Below are positions 1 through 8,691 of a DNA stretch of 18,053 nt, piece after piece. Below the pieces are notes generated by a model. It saw only the letters and a list, made by a program, of their open reading frames with translations, was not told where the DNA came from and ran no database searches. Positions within the stretch are counted from its first letter, which is position 1. Every line of letters starts with the position of its first letter. Source of the DNA: Sulfuritalea sp. (lineage in GTDB: Bacteria > Pseudomonadota > Gammaproteobacteria > Burkholderiales > Rhodocyclaceae); contig JADJQA010000011.1 of NCBI GenBank assembly GCA_016712985.1, forward strand, positions 1 through 18,053, given 5' to 3'. The translations under genes were made by a program, and so were the position numbers.

Positions 1-236
1 TTTTCTCGACCGAGTGAAGCACTACATGCGGCATCTTGCCGCGCGAATCAACATCGATACCCAGTCCGCCAGCCTGACGCTTCATCGCTGGGCTCCAAGT
101 CGTCACGAGTGTCGTCCATATAGAGTGCCACGCAATCAACGGGCACAAAGCGCGGCGCAAAATCTTCCACAACGGCGCGAATAAGGGCAGCGTGCCCGAA
201 ATGCGAAAATTGTAGAACTGGTAATGTCTCGGCCAT
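1..236 (-). CDS. BsuBI/PstI-family restriction endonuclease catalytic domain (partial, frameshifted)
   Basis: The protein probably cleaves DNA as a type II restriction-like nuclease. It opens at the ATG at 236, 22 bp after the stop of the GIY-YIG gene. Near the start, IRAVVEDFAPRFVP followed by LYMDDTRDD matches the opening of the BsuBI/PstI catalytic domain (family form: FAPRFxPG...YxGDT). A frameshift near 80 moves the match to another frame, where LGIDVDSRGKMPHVVLHSVE continues the same domain up to the window edge. Family members have an N-terminal domain before this region. Here the reading frame starts almost directly at the catalytic domain, so the protein looks like a stand-alone domain. 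The family usually has PDVV where this has PHVV, so activity is uncertain. No methyltransferase partner is visible in the window. The assignment is from remembered family motifs and the C-terminus is unseen. Confidence 0.62.
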
Positions 237-258
237 GGATAACTCCGAGTCGACTACG

Positions 259-1194
259 TCACGTCCGTAGGGCCGCTTTTGCTTCCCAATCGGCATAGGT
301 ATTGCCGGTCCTGAGCACCTTCCACTCTTTTCGTCCATTCAGGCTTGTTGTTCCAATCACGGCCGCCGCATCATCATTTAGGATTGAAGGGACGTCCTGC
401 GTAAATACCAAGACCTCGCCGCTCGTCTCTAACAAGAATGTCGCGTTCCATGAGAGTGCGACGCGCCTTTCGATAACCATCCCTCAGCGATGAGTACTCT
501 TCCATTCTGGCGGTGCGGAACCCGGCAGACCCAAAATGCACCGTCTCTTAGATAGGCGACACCGCGAGCCGCGCCTTTGGCAAGCTCAAAATGGGTTTCC
601 TCCCCAACGGCCAAGGGAATAGTTGGCTGCCCCACGGAAGAAAAGCGCGTTCAGGCATGGACTGAGTCAGGAAAACTGAAAAAGCGGACAACCGATCGCC
701 GGCATGATGAGGGGGAGGAAGCTCGCCAAAGTCTTCAAGGTTGGCGACCCTCCGTCCGGTAGGCGGTCTTAGCTCAAATCCCTGCTATCGTGGGTGTTAT
801 GCGGGTAATCAACGGTGCGCGTTAGCTTTGCATGATGAGGCGCGCTTCAAGGAAACCGGATATGTGACTTCGAAAACCAGGAGTCCTTGGAAACGGCCAC
901 ATAGGCCCGACTCCAGAACGCCTTTTTCTTGGCGTGAGAATTTGTAGTCGGGCTGCAAGGTTGTCACTTTCGCCTATATAACCTTCCAATCCAAAATCTT
1001 CCTCTGAATTGGGGCCGGTCAAAATGTAAACTCCTGACCTTTTCAATTCATCCCCTTGCAACAAGCTCCTCAAGTTTGCTTTTCGGGGGCAGACAATACC
1101 TTGGCTTTTGCGAAGAAGCATCTGCAATCACAAGACTGTTCCAGCTACGCTCGGAGAAGTGCAGGTTTATGGATAAGCCGGCGGTGTTGTTCAT
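259..1194 (-). CDS. GIY-YIG nuclease-like protein with C-terminal DUF4357 (several frameshifts)
   Basis: The order of recognisable parts matches a known GIY-YIG/DUF4357 architecture. From the ATG at 1194 there is an N-terminal lead-in (LPPKSKLEELVAR), then the GIY-YIG core with SGVYILTG and GYIGESDNLAARL, then HIRFLEARLIMQ, where family members have a conserved Glu. A poorly conserved linker (LPLIMPAIGCPLFQ) follows, then DUF4357 with FELAKGAARGVAYLRDGAFW, MEEYSSLRDGYRKARRTLME and NGRKEWKVLRTGNTYADWEA. The pieces lie in all three minus frames, with breaks near 1070 (a GGGG run), 950, 870-640, 520 and 430. The start at 1194 is preceded by a weak GGGAA ribosome site. An in-frame stretch upstream could extend the protein, so the start is uncertain. 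Members of this family occur in defence islands, and the exact role is unknown. Confidence 0.7.
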
Positions 1195-1344
1195 TTCCCA
1201 AGACACTAATCTTTCAATAAGTCCCGCAGGTGCGCGTTCAGCTACGAATCGATTGCCGACTCAGTCGAATCCCTCGATGCGAGGATCAGTCAATGAATAG
1301 CGCATGACCGAGGAGAGTTCTTCTTCAACGACGTCACCGCACGT

Positions 1345-1939
1345 TTAGCCGATTGGATCATCCGCCCTTGGCTTCAGCGCCGCACGGATGCCGTCCGAAA
1401 CCGAAACCTCGGGCGTCAGCCCCTGCATCGCCGAGCGCCTCGCGTTCGTTGTACCGAGCGCCAGCAGTGCGTTCATGATGTCGGAGGCGGCATCGGGCGC
1501 CGTGTCGCCGGCGCCGACCTTCAGCTTGCGGTGGCCAGCGTGTTCGGCAGCCGGTCGCGCAGTTCCAGCAGCAGGCGCTCGGCGGTTTTCTTGCCGATGC
1601 CGGGTACCTTCGGTCAGTCGTCCGGCTTCCTGCAAGGTGACGGCCTGCGCAAGTTCCGTCCGACATGCCGGAGAGCACGGCCAGCGCAGTGCGCGCGCCG
1701 ATGCCGGAGATCTTCAGCAACTGGCGGAAGGCGCTGCGTTCGTCCCGCGACGCGAAGCCGTGAGGAAGTGGCCGTCCTCGCGCACGATCAGGTGGGTATG
1801 CAGCGAACTTTCTCGCCCGCGGCCGGCAGGTTGTAGAAGGTGCTCATCGGCACATCGATTTATAGCCGAGGCCTTGTACATCCACCGTGATGGAAGGCGG
1901 GTTCTTTTCGACCGAGACTCCAGTGATGCGAGCAATCAT
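1345..1939 (-). CDS. ruvA: Holliday junction branch migration protein RuvA (frameshifted)
   Basis: RuvA tetramers bind four-way DNA junctions and load the RuvB helicase. The protein opens MIARITGVSVEKNP at the ATG at 1939. It continues with LPAAGEKVSLHTHLIVRED (OB-fold domain), then LLKISGIGARTALAVLSGMS (first helix-hairpin-helix), the second HhH region around position 1600, and the flexible C-terminal domain with SDIMNALLALG and EVSVSDGIRAALKPRADDP before the TAA at 1345. The length of about 198 residues fits the family's roughly 200. At least three single-base breaks (near 1880, 1740 and 1650-1500) split it across frames. Its ATG overlaps the stop of the preceding glycosyltransferase as ATGA, so the two are translationally coupled. 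The usual downstream partner ruvB is not present. Confidence 0.92.
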
Positions 1940-3222
1940 GGCAACTCCTGGTTGGATCCGGAGCCCGCTGGCCAGTGAGCATTTCCCCGATGCGCCGGAC
2001 CAGATTGCCGATCACCGCGCGCTGGTCGAATGCGGCGTGTTTGGCGGCAAACGCCCCGGGCGTTGGCGCGCCAGGATGGATTATTGATCAGGTCGGCGAT
2101 TGCGCCGCAGGTCACCCGCCGGCTGTTCCGGATTCACCAGTCGACCGGCGCCCATTTCCTCCACGCGTCGCGCGACCAGAAACTGCTCAGGTGTCCGGGG
2201 CATCAGCAGCGGTTTGCCGGCCAGCAGAAAGGCCGTCGTCGTCGCCAGGCTGGCGTAGGTGATCGCCGCATCGGCTTCGCGCGTCATTTGCTCGATGTCG
2301 GCCGGATGGTCAAGAAAGCGCAGATGCGGCGCAACGAAACGCGCGGCCATGGCGGGCGGCATGTTCGGAAAATACAGCACCGTGGATTGCCCCAGGGCCA
2401 GCAGCGCGGCCAGTACGGCTTCGAGGTGGGGGCTCTCGGGCGCAGGTAGGCGAACAGGCGCGGCGTCCGGCCGGCCGGCCAGGTCACGCGGCGTCCGGCG
2501 CCGGCGCTGGGCAGGCTGCCTGGTAACGCGCCAGCCCGCGCTCGGCATAGTGGTCCAGTTCGGGGAAGGTTACCAGCGCCTCCTCGGCCACGTCGAACAG
2601 GTCGGCCAGGTGTGGCAACTGCGCAGCCGTAGCGAGCCAGGACCTGGTTTACCGCGGCGAGCGCGCTTTGGTCGAGCTGGCTGATGGTCTGTTCGGGCAG
2701 CGCGCCTCACGGCCGCATGTTCGGCAGGGGGGGCTGCGGCGGGGCGGGGCGGTGAAGCCGTTGGAGAACAGCATGACCGGCAGGCCCATGCTGCGCGCGG
2801 CGACGCAGTGCCGTCGGCGCGTGGTCGGCCAGCACCAGCCTGGCGCCGGTGAGGCGCATGGCTTCGCGCCAGCCGCCGACCAGGCCGAACAGGGCGCGCG
2901 GTTCGGCGTAGCCGAAGCGCAGCAGGATATCGGCATAGGTCAGGGGCGGGCCCGGCCGGGTGGCTTCGGGTACGCTCGGCGCGGCAAAGCCAGTGAAGCC
3001 CGCGCCGGCCAGGAAGTCGCCGACAACCGCCGGCTGGGTCACCATCCAATGCACTTCGTGACCCTGGTCGCGCAAGGGCGCGCCAGCGGCATGGAAGGCC
3101 CCGACAGCCAAGATTCGCGCCGGATTCCGGGCGTAGAGAATGGACTGCTTCCCCCGGCCTCGTTTCCGCGAAAGCAGATGACGTCGGCTCGGCCGCGGTG
3201 CGACCTCCGGGCGATTGGCCAT
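1936..3222 (-). CDS. GT1/MGT-like nucleotide-sugar glycosyltransferase (frameshifted)
   Basis: The protein likely transfers a sugar from a nucleotide-sugar donor to an unknown acceptor. The N-terminal half shows ARILAVGAFHAAG, RDQGHEVHWMVTQPAVVGDF, LTYADILLRFGYAEPRALFG and LVLADHAPTAL, then MGLPVMLFSNGFTAPP. The C-terminal half shows RLFAYLRPESPHLEAVLAAL, HLRFLDHPADIEQMTREADA, ITYASLATTTAFLLAGKPLL and MPRTPEQFLVARRVEEMGAG. This last part resembles the donor-binding C-domain of UDP-glycosyltransferase-like enzymes. Pieces lie in three frames, with breaks near 3150, 2830, 2560, 2440 and 2080. The gene ends at TGA 1936-1938, overlapping the ruvA start. The start is uncertain: an ATG at 3259 overlaps the ruvC stop (TAATG), and another lies at 3222. 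It sits between ruvC and ruvA, which are usually adjacent. Confidence 0.75.
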
Positions 3223-3258
3223 GTCGGGCTTGGGGCGGCCCGGCGCCTGGCGCGTCCA

Positions 3259-3788
3259 TTACACCAGCCTGCCGCGGCGCACCCGCCTGCCTAGCGTGGC
3301 CAGCGCGCCCATGCCCTGCCCGCCGTGGGCGTGGGCAATCGCGCAGGCCAGCGCGTCGGCGGCGTCGGCGCTGGGTGCGCCGGGCAGATCGAGCAGGCGG
3401 GCGACCATGGCCTGCACCTGTTGCTTCGCTGCCTTGCCGTGGCCGACCACGGCCTGCTTGATTTGCAGCGCGGTGTATTCCGCCACCGGCAGCCCGGCCG
3501 TCACCAGCGCGGCAATCGCCGCGCCGCGCGCCTGGCCGAGCAGCAGCGTGGATTGCGGATTGACGTTGACGAAGACGATTTCCACCGCCGCCTGCTGCGG
3601 CCGGTAGGTGGCGATGATCTCCAGGAGCCCGTCGAGGATGGTCTTGATCCGCGCTGGCAAGCCGCCCGCCGCGTCCGTCTTGATGCAGCCGCTGGCGACG
3701 TAGCCGAGTTTGCTGCCAGCCTTGTCGATGACGCCGAACCCGGTCGAGCGCAGGCCGGGGTCAATGCCGAGGATGCGGAGGGTTTCAC
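3259..3788 (-). CDS. ruvC: Crossover junction endodeoxyribonuclease RuvC
   Basis: RuvC cuts Holliday junctions by symmetric nicking. The sequence LRILGIDPGLRSTGFGVID carries the first catalytic Asp. AVEIVFVNVNPQSTLLLGQA carries the catalytic Glu, and APSADAADALACAIAHAH carries the two C-terminal Asp residues. KQAVVGHGKAAKQQVQAMV is the typical DNA-binding segment. The length of about 176 residues is normal. The raw sequence reads through from the upstream permease in one frame, giving an apparent fusion. However, a GTG at 3788 overlaps the permease TGA, and one missing A in its GTGAAACC context would give MKTLRILGIDPGL. I therefore place the true start there. The TAA overlaps an ATG of the glycosyltransferase frame. 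Confidence 0.93.
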
Positions 3789-4671
3789 GCCACCTCCGGG
3801 GTCGTCGAGGTGGCTTTCCGCGCAAGATATACGCCTCCGGCGGGGCTGGGGGCATATCCGCGAGCGCCATGCCGAGGAGCGCCATGCCGGCCAGGCGTTC
3901 GTCGAACAGCAGCCAGGCGATCAGTGCGGTGCTGGGCGGCACCAGATAGAACAGGCTGGCGAGGTTCACCGCACTGCCGCGCCGGATCAGCATGTTGAGC
4001 AGGGAGACCGCGCCGAGGGAGAGCACCAGCACCAGCCAGGCGAGCGCGAAGATGAAGTCCGGCACCCATTCGACGCGGAAGCTGTCGCTCAGCCCGACGA
4101 CCACGCCGGTGGCGACGGCGGTAGGCAGGAACTGGGCGATGGCTCCGGTACGCCAGTCGAAGCTCGGGCAGAACCGCTTCTGGTACAGGGTGCCGACGGT
4201 GATCCCGGCAAGTGCCGCCAGCGCCGGCCACAGGGCATCCAGACCAAAGGCGCTACCCAGTTTGCCCGAAACGACCAAGGCGACGCCGACGAAACCGAGC
4301 ACCAGCCCGAACCATTGCCGCGCCAGCACCGCTTCATTCAGCAGCCAGCCGGCACCGACGGCGGTCAAGAGCGGCTGGATGCCTACCACCAAGCTGGCGA
4401 CCCCGGCCGGCAGCCCCTTCGAGATCGAGATGAAAACACCGCCGAGATACACGGCGTGCACCAGCAGGCCGGCGACGCCGATGTGGAACCACTGCCGCGC
4501 TTCCTTCGGCCACGGCGCGCGCATCAACAGCGCCAGCAGCGTCATCAGCGAAAGCACCAGCAGGTAGCGGATCAGCAGGAAGGAGAGCGGGTCGGCATGC
4601 GGCAAGCCGAACTTGGCGCCGATGAAGCCGGTGCTCCAGAGCAGGACGAAGAGCAGCGGCGCGAAGCGCAC
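3785..4671 (-). CDS. EamA/DMT-family permease
   Basis: This is an inner-membrane transporter of the drug/metabolite (EamA) superfamily with unknown substrate. From the GTG at 4671 it runs MRFAPLLFVLLWSTGFIGAK, then about ten hydrophobic segments in two related halves. Among them are ISKGLPAGVASLVVGIQPLL and SLFYLVPPSTALIAWLLFDE, which are typical EamA repeat signatures. The total is about 295 residues, normal for the family. Near position 3870 the match moves to another frame and ends GVYLARKATSTTPEVA with TGA at 3785-3787. That stop overlaps the ruvC GTG. Only 21 bp separate it from the yebC stop, so it is part of the same transcription unit. A GTG at 4690 in another frame is an alternative start. 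Confidence 0.85.
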
Positions 4672-4692
4672 GCGGTGAAGCGGAATTCACGC

Positions 4693-5416
4693 TACTCGTC
4701 GATCACGGCCGTGGTGTAGACCTCTTGCACGTCATCCAGCGCTTCTCAGTGCGTCAAGCAGCTTCTGCATCTTCAGCGCGTCCTCACCTTCGAACGCCGT
4801 TTCGTTCTGCGGCTTCATGGTCACTTCGCCGAACTCCGGCTGAAGCCGGCTTTCTCCAGCGCGTCCTTGACCGCGGCCGGTCATGGGCGGGGAGATGACC
4901 TCGATCGAGCCGTCTTCGTTGGTTACCACATCCTCGGCGCCGGCCTCGATGGCCGCATCCATCAGCGCGGCCTCGCTGGTGCCGGGGGCAAGAGCATCTG
5001 TCCGCAGTGCGTGGAACAGGAAAGGCCACGCTGCCATCGGTGCCCATGTTGCCGCCGTGCTTGGCAAAGGCATGGCGCACCTCCGCCACCGTGCGCACCC
5101 TGTTGTCGGTAAGGCAATCCACCATCACCGCCGCGCCGTTGATGCCGTAGCCCTCGTAGCGGACTTCCTCGTAGTTAACGCCTTCAAGCTGCCCGGTGCC
5201 GCGCTTGACGGCGTTGTCGATATTGTCCTTGGGCAGGCTCTGCGCCTTGGCCTTTTCGATGGCCAGCCGCAGGCGCGGGTTTGCGCCGACATCGCCGCCG
5301 CCCATCTTGGCGGCGGTGATTTTCCTTGATCAGCTTAGGTGAACACCCTTGCCCCGCTTGGCGTCCTGACGCCCCTTGCGATGCTGGATATTGGCCCATT
5401 TGGAATGGCCTGCCAT
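4693..5416 (-). CDS. yebC: YebC/PmpR/TACO1-family regulatory protein (frameshifted)
   Basis: YebC-family proteins have been described as transcription regulators and, more recently, as ribosome-associated factors that relieve stalling. The start [15 protein letters not shown] at the ATG at 5416 is the family hallmark. [19 protein letters not shown] sequence follows, with [40 protein letters not shown] and [20 protein letters not shown]. Then come [20 protein letters not shown] and [11 protein letters not shown], and the tail ends [14 protein letters not shown] at TAG 4693-4695. Total length is about 241 residues, as expected. Breaks lie near 5350, 5320, 5010, 4880 and 4745. It heads the operon containing the permease and ruvC, and yebC-ruvC linkage is widespread in proteobacteria. 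Confidence 0.93.
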
Positions 5417-5477
5417 AATGACGTCCCTGATTTGAACTCGATTGGAAACGTGCAAATTCTACCATTCCAAGGTTGCT

Positions 5478-5492
5478 CACGTAGAATACGTG
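5478..5492. promoter_or_regulatory. Palindromic operator upstream of the vapBC-type pair
   Basis: CACGTA-GAA-TACGTG is a perfect 6 bp inverted repeat with a 3 bp centre. It lies 27 bp before the antitoxin ATG at 5520 and within the yebC/antitoxin divergent region. Antitoxins of type II systems usually repress their own operon by binding such palindromes. That function here is inferred from position. A GGAGG ribosome site lies at 5511-5515. Confidence 0.55.
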
Positions 5493-5519
5493 TGACTTCG
5501 TTCGTCATTCGGAGGCGCC

Positions 5520-5744
5520 ATGAAACAGAACATCACGCTTTCGCTCGATACCCGCCTGCTGCGTGAAGCCAAGCTGCTTGCTGCGCAGCGTCCCGAGCGT
5601 CAGCGGACTTCTCGCAGAAGAACTCGAAACCATTGTTAGCCGCGAAAGCGCCACGACCGGTGCCGCCGCGCGCTGGCATTGATGCAAGAAGGTTTGCCCC
5701 TGGGCGGAAGCCGGCCGGTGCGGGACGAACTGCATGATCGATGA
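5520..5744 (+). CDS. VapB-like antitoxin (frameshifted)
   Basis: This small protein is the presumed antitoxin of the PIN toxin that follows. It opens MKQNITLSLDTRLLREAKLL, a ribbon-helix-helix-like DNA-binding start. One base gain or loss near 5590 restores SVSGLLAEELETIVSRESA, and a second near 5670 restores ALMQEGLPLGGSRPVRDELH. The restored protein is about 74 residues and ends at TGA 5742-5744, overlapping the toxin ATG by 11 bp. A strong GGAGG ribosome site precedes the start, and a palindrome lies just upstream. The raw reading stops early at 5638, so as sequenced the antitoxin would be truncated. I think this is a sequence error, because the restored frame is coherent to the toxin overlap. 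Confidence 0.72.
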
Positions 5745-6175
5745 GCGCTGCTTTGTGGATAGCAACGTGCTGATCTACGCTTACGACCGCGACGCAGGCG
5801 AAAAAGCGAGCGCGCGGGCGAAGTGCCTGGAGGACTTTGGGGATCCGCGACGGGCGTCGTGTCCGTGCAGGTATTGCAGGAATTCTTTCGCCAATGCCAC
5901 GCGCAAGCACAAGCGACCATTGGATTTGGCCAGGGCTCGCGAAGTGGGTGGGAATCTACGGCGCATGGGTGGCCGTCCCGACCGATACCTCGCATGTTCT
6001 TCGGGCTGTCGATATCATGAAGGGCTACTCCCTGTCGTTTTGGGACAGCATGATCGTCGCCCTCGCCGAAGCCACGCAATGCCGCATCCTGCTTTCCGAA
6101 GACATTCAGCACGGCCAGACCATCGCCGGCGTGCGCGTCGAAAAATCCTTTCCTGACCACCTGACCCAAAGATGA
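5734..6175 (+). CDS. VapC-like PIN-domain toxin (frameshifted)
   Basis: PIN toxins are Mg-dependent RNases, often cutting tRNA or rRNA. The restored protein starts MIDERCFVDSNVLIYAYDRD with the first catalytic Asp. VVSVQVLQEFFANATRKH carries the conserved Glu, and YSLSFWDSMIVALAEA and RILLSEDIQHGQTI carry the third and fourth acidic positions. It ends at TGA 6173-6175, giving about 147 residues, normal for the family. Breaks occur near 5838 (a GGGG run), 5890 and 5945. It overlaps its antitoxin and is followed 10 bp later by the HerA-like ATPase gene, so read-through transcription is likely. Confidence 0.85.
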
Positions 6176-6185
6176 AATCCCTGCC

Positions 6186-7734
6186 ATGACCCAGCCACTG
6201 CCCATCGCCAGGAGCGGCGAGACCGAACTTTCCCTGCTGCCGCAGCTCGCCAACCGCCACGGCCTGATCACCGGCGCCACCGGCACCGGCAAGACGGTAA
6301 CGCTGCAACGCATGGCCGAGCAGTTGTCGAACGCCGGCGTCCCGGTGTTCCTTGCCGATGCCAAGGGCGACCTGTCGGGACTTAGCGCCGCCGGGAGTCG
6401 CCTCGGAGAAGTTGCAGAAGCGGCTCGATGCGCTCGGCATCAAGGACTGGACCCCGCAGGCCAACCCGATCGTGTTCTGGGATGTGTTCGGCGGATCCGG
6501 CCACCCGGTGCGCGCGACGATTTCCGACATGGGGCCGCTGTTGCTGGCGCGCCTGCTCAACCTCAACGACACCCAGGGCGGCGTGCTGCAACTGGTGTTC
6601 AAGGTCGCCGACGACCAGGGCCTGCTGCTGCTGGACCTGAAGGACTTGCGGGCGATAGTGCAGCATGTCGGCGAACATGCGGCCGAGTACAAGACCAAGT
6701 ACGGCAATGTCTCGGCGGCCTCGATCGGCGCCATCCAGCGCGGCCTCTTGACGCTGGAAGAACAGGGTGGGACAAGCTTCTTCGGCGAGCCCATGCTCGA
6801 CATCGAAGACCTGATGCAAACGCAGGACGGCCGCGGCGTGATCAACGTGCTGGCGGCCGACAAGCTGATGAACTCGCCGCGGCTGTACGGCTGCTTCCTG
6901 CTCTGGCTGCTGGCCGAGCTCTTCGAGCAATTGCCCGAGGCGGGCGACCTGCCCAAGCCGAAGCTGGCCTTCTTTTTCGACGAGGCGCACCTGCTCTTCA
7001 GCGACGCGCCGCCGGCGCTGATGGAGAAGGTCGAGCAAGTGGTGCGCCTGATCCGCTCGAAGGGCGTTGGCGTGTATTTCGTCACGCAGAACCCGCTCGA
7101 CATACCCGACAAGGTGCTCGGCCAGTTGGGCAACCGCGTCCAGCATGCGCTGCGCGCCTTCACGCCGCGCGACCAGAAGGCGGTCAAGGCGGCGGCCGAT
7201 ACCCTGCGCGCCAATCCGGCTTTCGACGCCGCGGCTGTGATCACCGAACTCGGCGTCGGCGAGGCGCTGGTGTCCTTCCTCGACGAACACGGCCGACCGA
7301 CCGTGGTCGAACGTGGCATGGTGCTGCCGCCCGCCTCGCGCATCGGGCCGCTGAGCGCCGAAGAGCGCCGCGCCGCGATCGCCGCCTCGCCGATCGCCGG
7401 GCATTACGAGCAGGTGCAGGATCGCGAATCGGCCTACGAGAAACTGCACGGCGCGGCGGTGCCGCAGGGCGCCGGCCCAGACGCGGCCCCCGGAGCCGGC
7501 GCCGGTCAAACGGCGCCCGCCCCGGCGCAACCCTCCGGCGGTGGCTTCTTCGGCGGTCTCGGCGACACACTGGGCGGCATGTTCGGCGGAGGCGGCGCGA
7601 GCGCCGGTACGCGCGGCAGGCAGTCCGTGGCCGAAGCCGCCGTGAGCAGCGCCGTGCGCGCCATTGGTTCTTCGGTGGGTCGCGAGATCGTGCGCGGCGT
7701 ATTGGGCTCGATCATGGGTGGCCGCCGCCGGTGA
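6186..7734 (+). CDS. yjgR: YjgR-family HerA-like ATPase (DUF853), one frameshift
   Basis: This is a cytoplasmic P-loop ATPase of the HerA/FtsK-like superfamily, known as E. coli YjgR. Its physiological role is unclear. GLITGATGTGKTVTLQRMAE near residue 30 is the Walker A motif, and LADAKGDLSGLSAAG follows. After a break near 6400 come DALGIKDWTPQANPIVFWDV, SDMGPLLLARLLNLNDTQGG and LAFFFDEAHLLFSDAP (Walker B with DE). Then come IRSKGVGVYFVTQNPLDIPD (sensor-like), NRVQHALRAFTPRDQKAVKA and ELGVGEALVSFLDEHGRP. The C-terminus is Ala/Pro/Gly-rich, passes FFGGLGDTLGGMFGGGG and ends in a basic GGRRR tail. The length of about 516 residues fits the family. There is only one lesion in over 1.5 kb, fewer than in its neighbours. 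Confidence 0.93.
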
Positions 7735-7772
7735 CCTTCGCCGCCGGGGCCGGCGCCGCGCATCGCAATGGC

Positions 7773-8633
7773 ATGGCCCTCGCTGTCCTGGCAGCGTTCG
7801 GGTTTTTCCTTCAAAGGCGATCCTGGTCAAGCTGGCCTATCCCTATGGCGTCGAAGCCATCACGCTGCTGGCCCTGCGCATGGCCTTCGCGCTGCCGGCC
7901 TTCCTCTGGGTCGGCTTCAGCGCGTCGCGCAACGCACCGGCCCTGGGCCTGCGCGACTGGAGCGCGGTCGCCGTCCTCGCCCTGCTCGGCTACTATGGCG
8001 CCAGCATCCTGGACTTCAATGGCCTCAAGTACATTTCCGCCGGCCTGGAACGGCTGATCCTGTTCACCTACCCGACGCTCACGCTGCTGTTCGGCGTGGT
8101 GCTGCACGGCCGTGCCATCACCCGACGCGAGGTCCTGGCGCTGGCGCTGTGCTACGCCGGCATCGCGGCAGCCTTCGCCCACGACCTGCAAATCGCCGGC
8201 GACGCGGCGGTGGTGTGGCTCGGCGGCGGCCTGGTGTTCGCCTCGTCGGTCAGCTATGCGCTGTATCTCTCCGGCAGCGCCGGCATGATCGCGAAACTCG
8301 GCGCTGCGCTGCACCGCCCTGGTGATGCTGGCGGCGACGGCCGCCACCGGAGGCCACTTTCTGGCGACGCAGCCGCTGGCGGCGCTGGTGCAGCCCTGGC
8401 CGGTGTATGCGCTGGGCGCCGCGATGGGCCTGTTCTGCACCGTGCTGCCGGTCTTCGCCCTGTCCGCCGCGATTCGCCGCATCGGCAGCGGGCAGGTGGC
8501 GCTGGTGGGCATGCTCGGGCCGCTGCTGACCATCGTCTTCGCCTGGCTGCTGCTGGGCGAGGGTTTCTCGACCGCACAGATGGTCGGCTGCGCGCTGGTC
8601 ATCGCCGGTATTGCGGCGGTGAGTCGCAGGTAG
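7773..8633 (+). CDS. EamA/DMT-family permease (frameshifted)
   Basis: This is a second predicted ten-helix inner-membrane permease, not closely similar to the minus-strand one. From the ATG at 7773 it reads MALAVLAAFGF. After indels near 7806 and 7825 it continues ILVKLAYPYGVEAITLLALR, GYYGASILDFNGLKYISAGL and ERLILFTYPTLTLLFGVVLH (first EamA repeat). VWLGGGLVFASSVSYALYLS follows. A further break near 8290 leads into MLAATAATGGHFLATQPLAA and IGSGQVALVGMLGPLLTIVF (second repeat), ending VSRR at TAG 8631. The gene starts 39 bp after the ATPase gene. Its last 498 bp recur at 12943-13440. Confidence 0.88.
8136..8633 (+). repeat. Direct repeat copy A: 3' part of the EamA gene
   Basis: This 498 bp stretch pairs over its whole length with 12943-13440 in the same orientation. 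I estimate about 95 percent identity by eye. Differences are mostly third-position changes or conservative replacements (Ile/Val, Ala/Thr, Ala/Ser). Homology ends at the stop codon on the right, and at the IS end of copy B on the left. Confidence 0.9.
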
Positions 8634-8691
8634 CCCGCAGTCTGATGGGCTGTATACTCGTTCCCGCGCACTTCGATTTTCTGGAGACATC

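Noticed and set aside
3325..4719. Long plus-strand open frame of 464 codons
   Set aside because: It is antisense to ruvC and the EamA permease, which have clear family motifs. Its composition is Arg/Gln/Gly-rich, typical of shadow frames in GC-rich DNA.
6382..7830. Long minus-strand frames of 440-480 codons
   Set aside because: They are opposite the YjgR-family ATPase, whose Walker motifs and full-length match are decisive.
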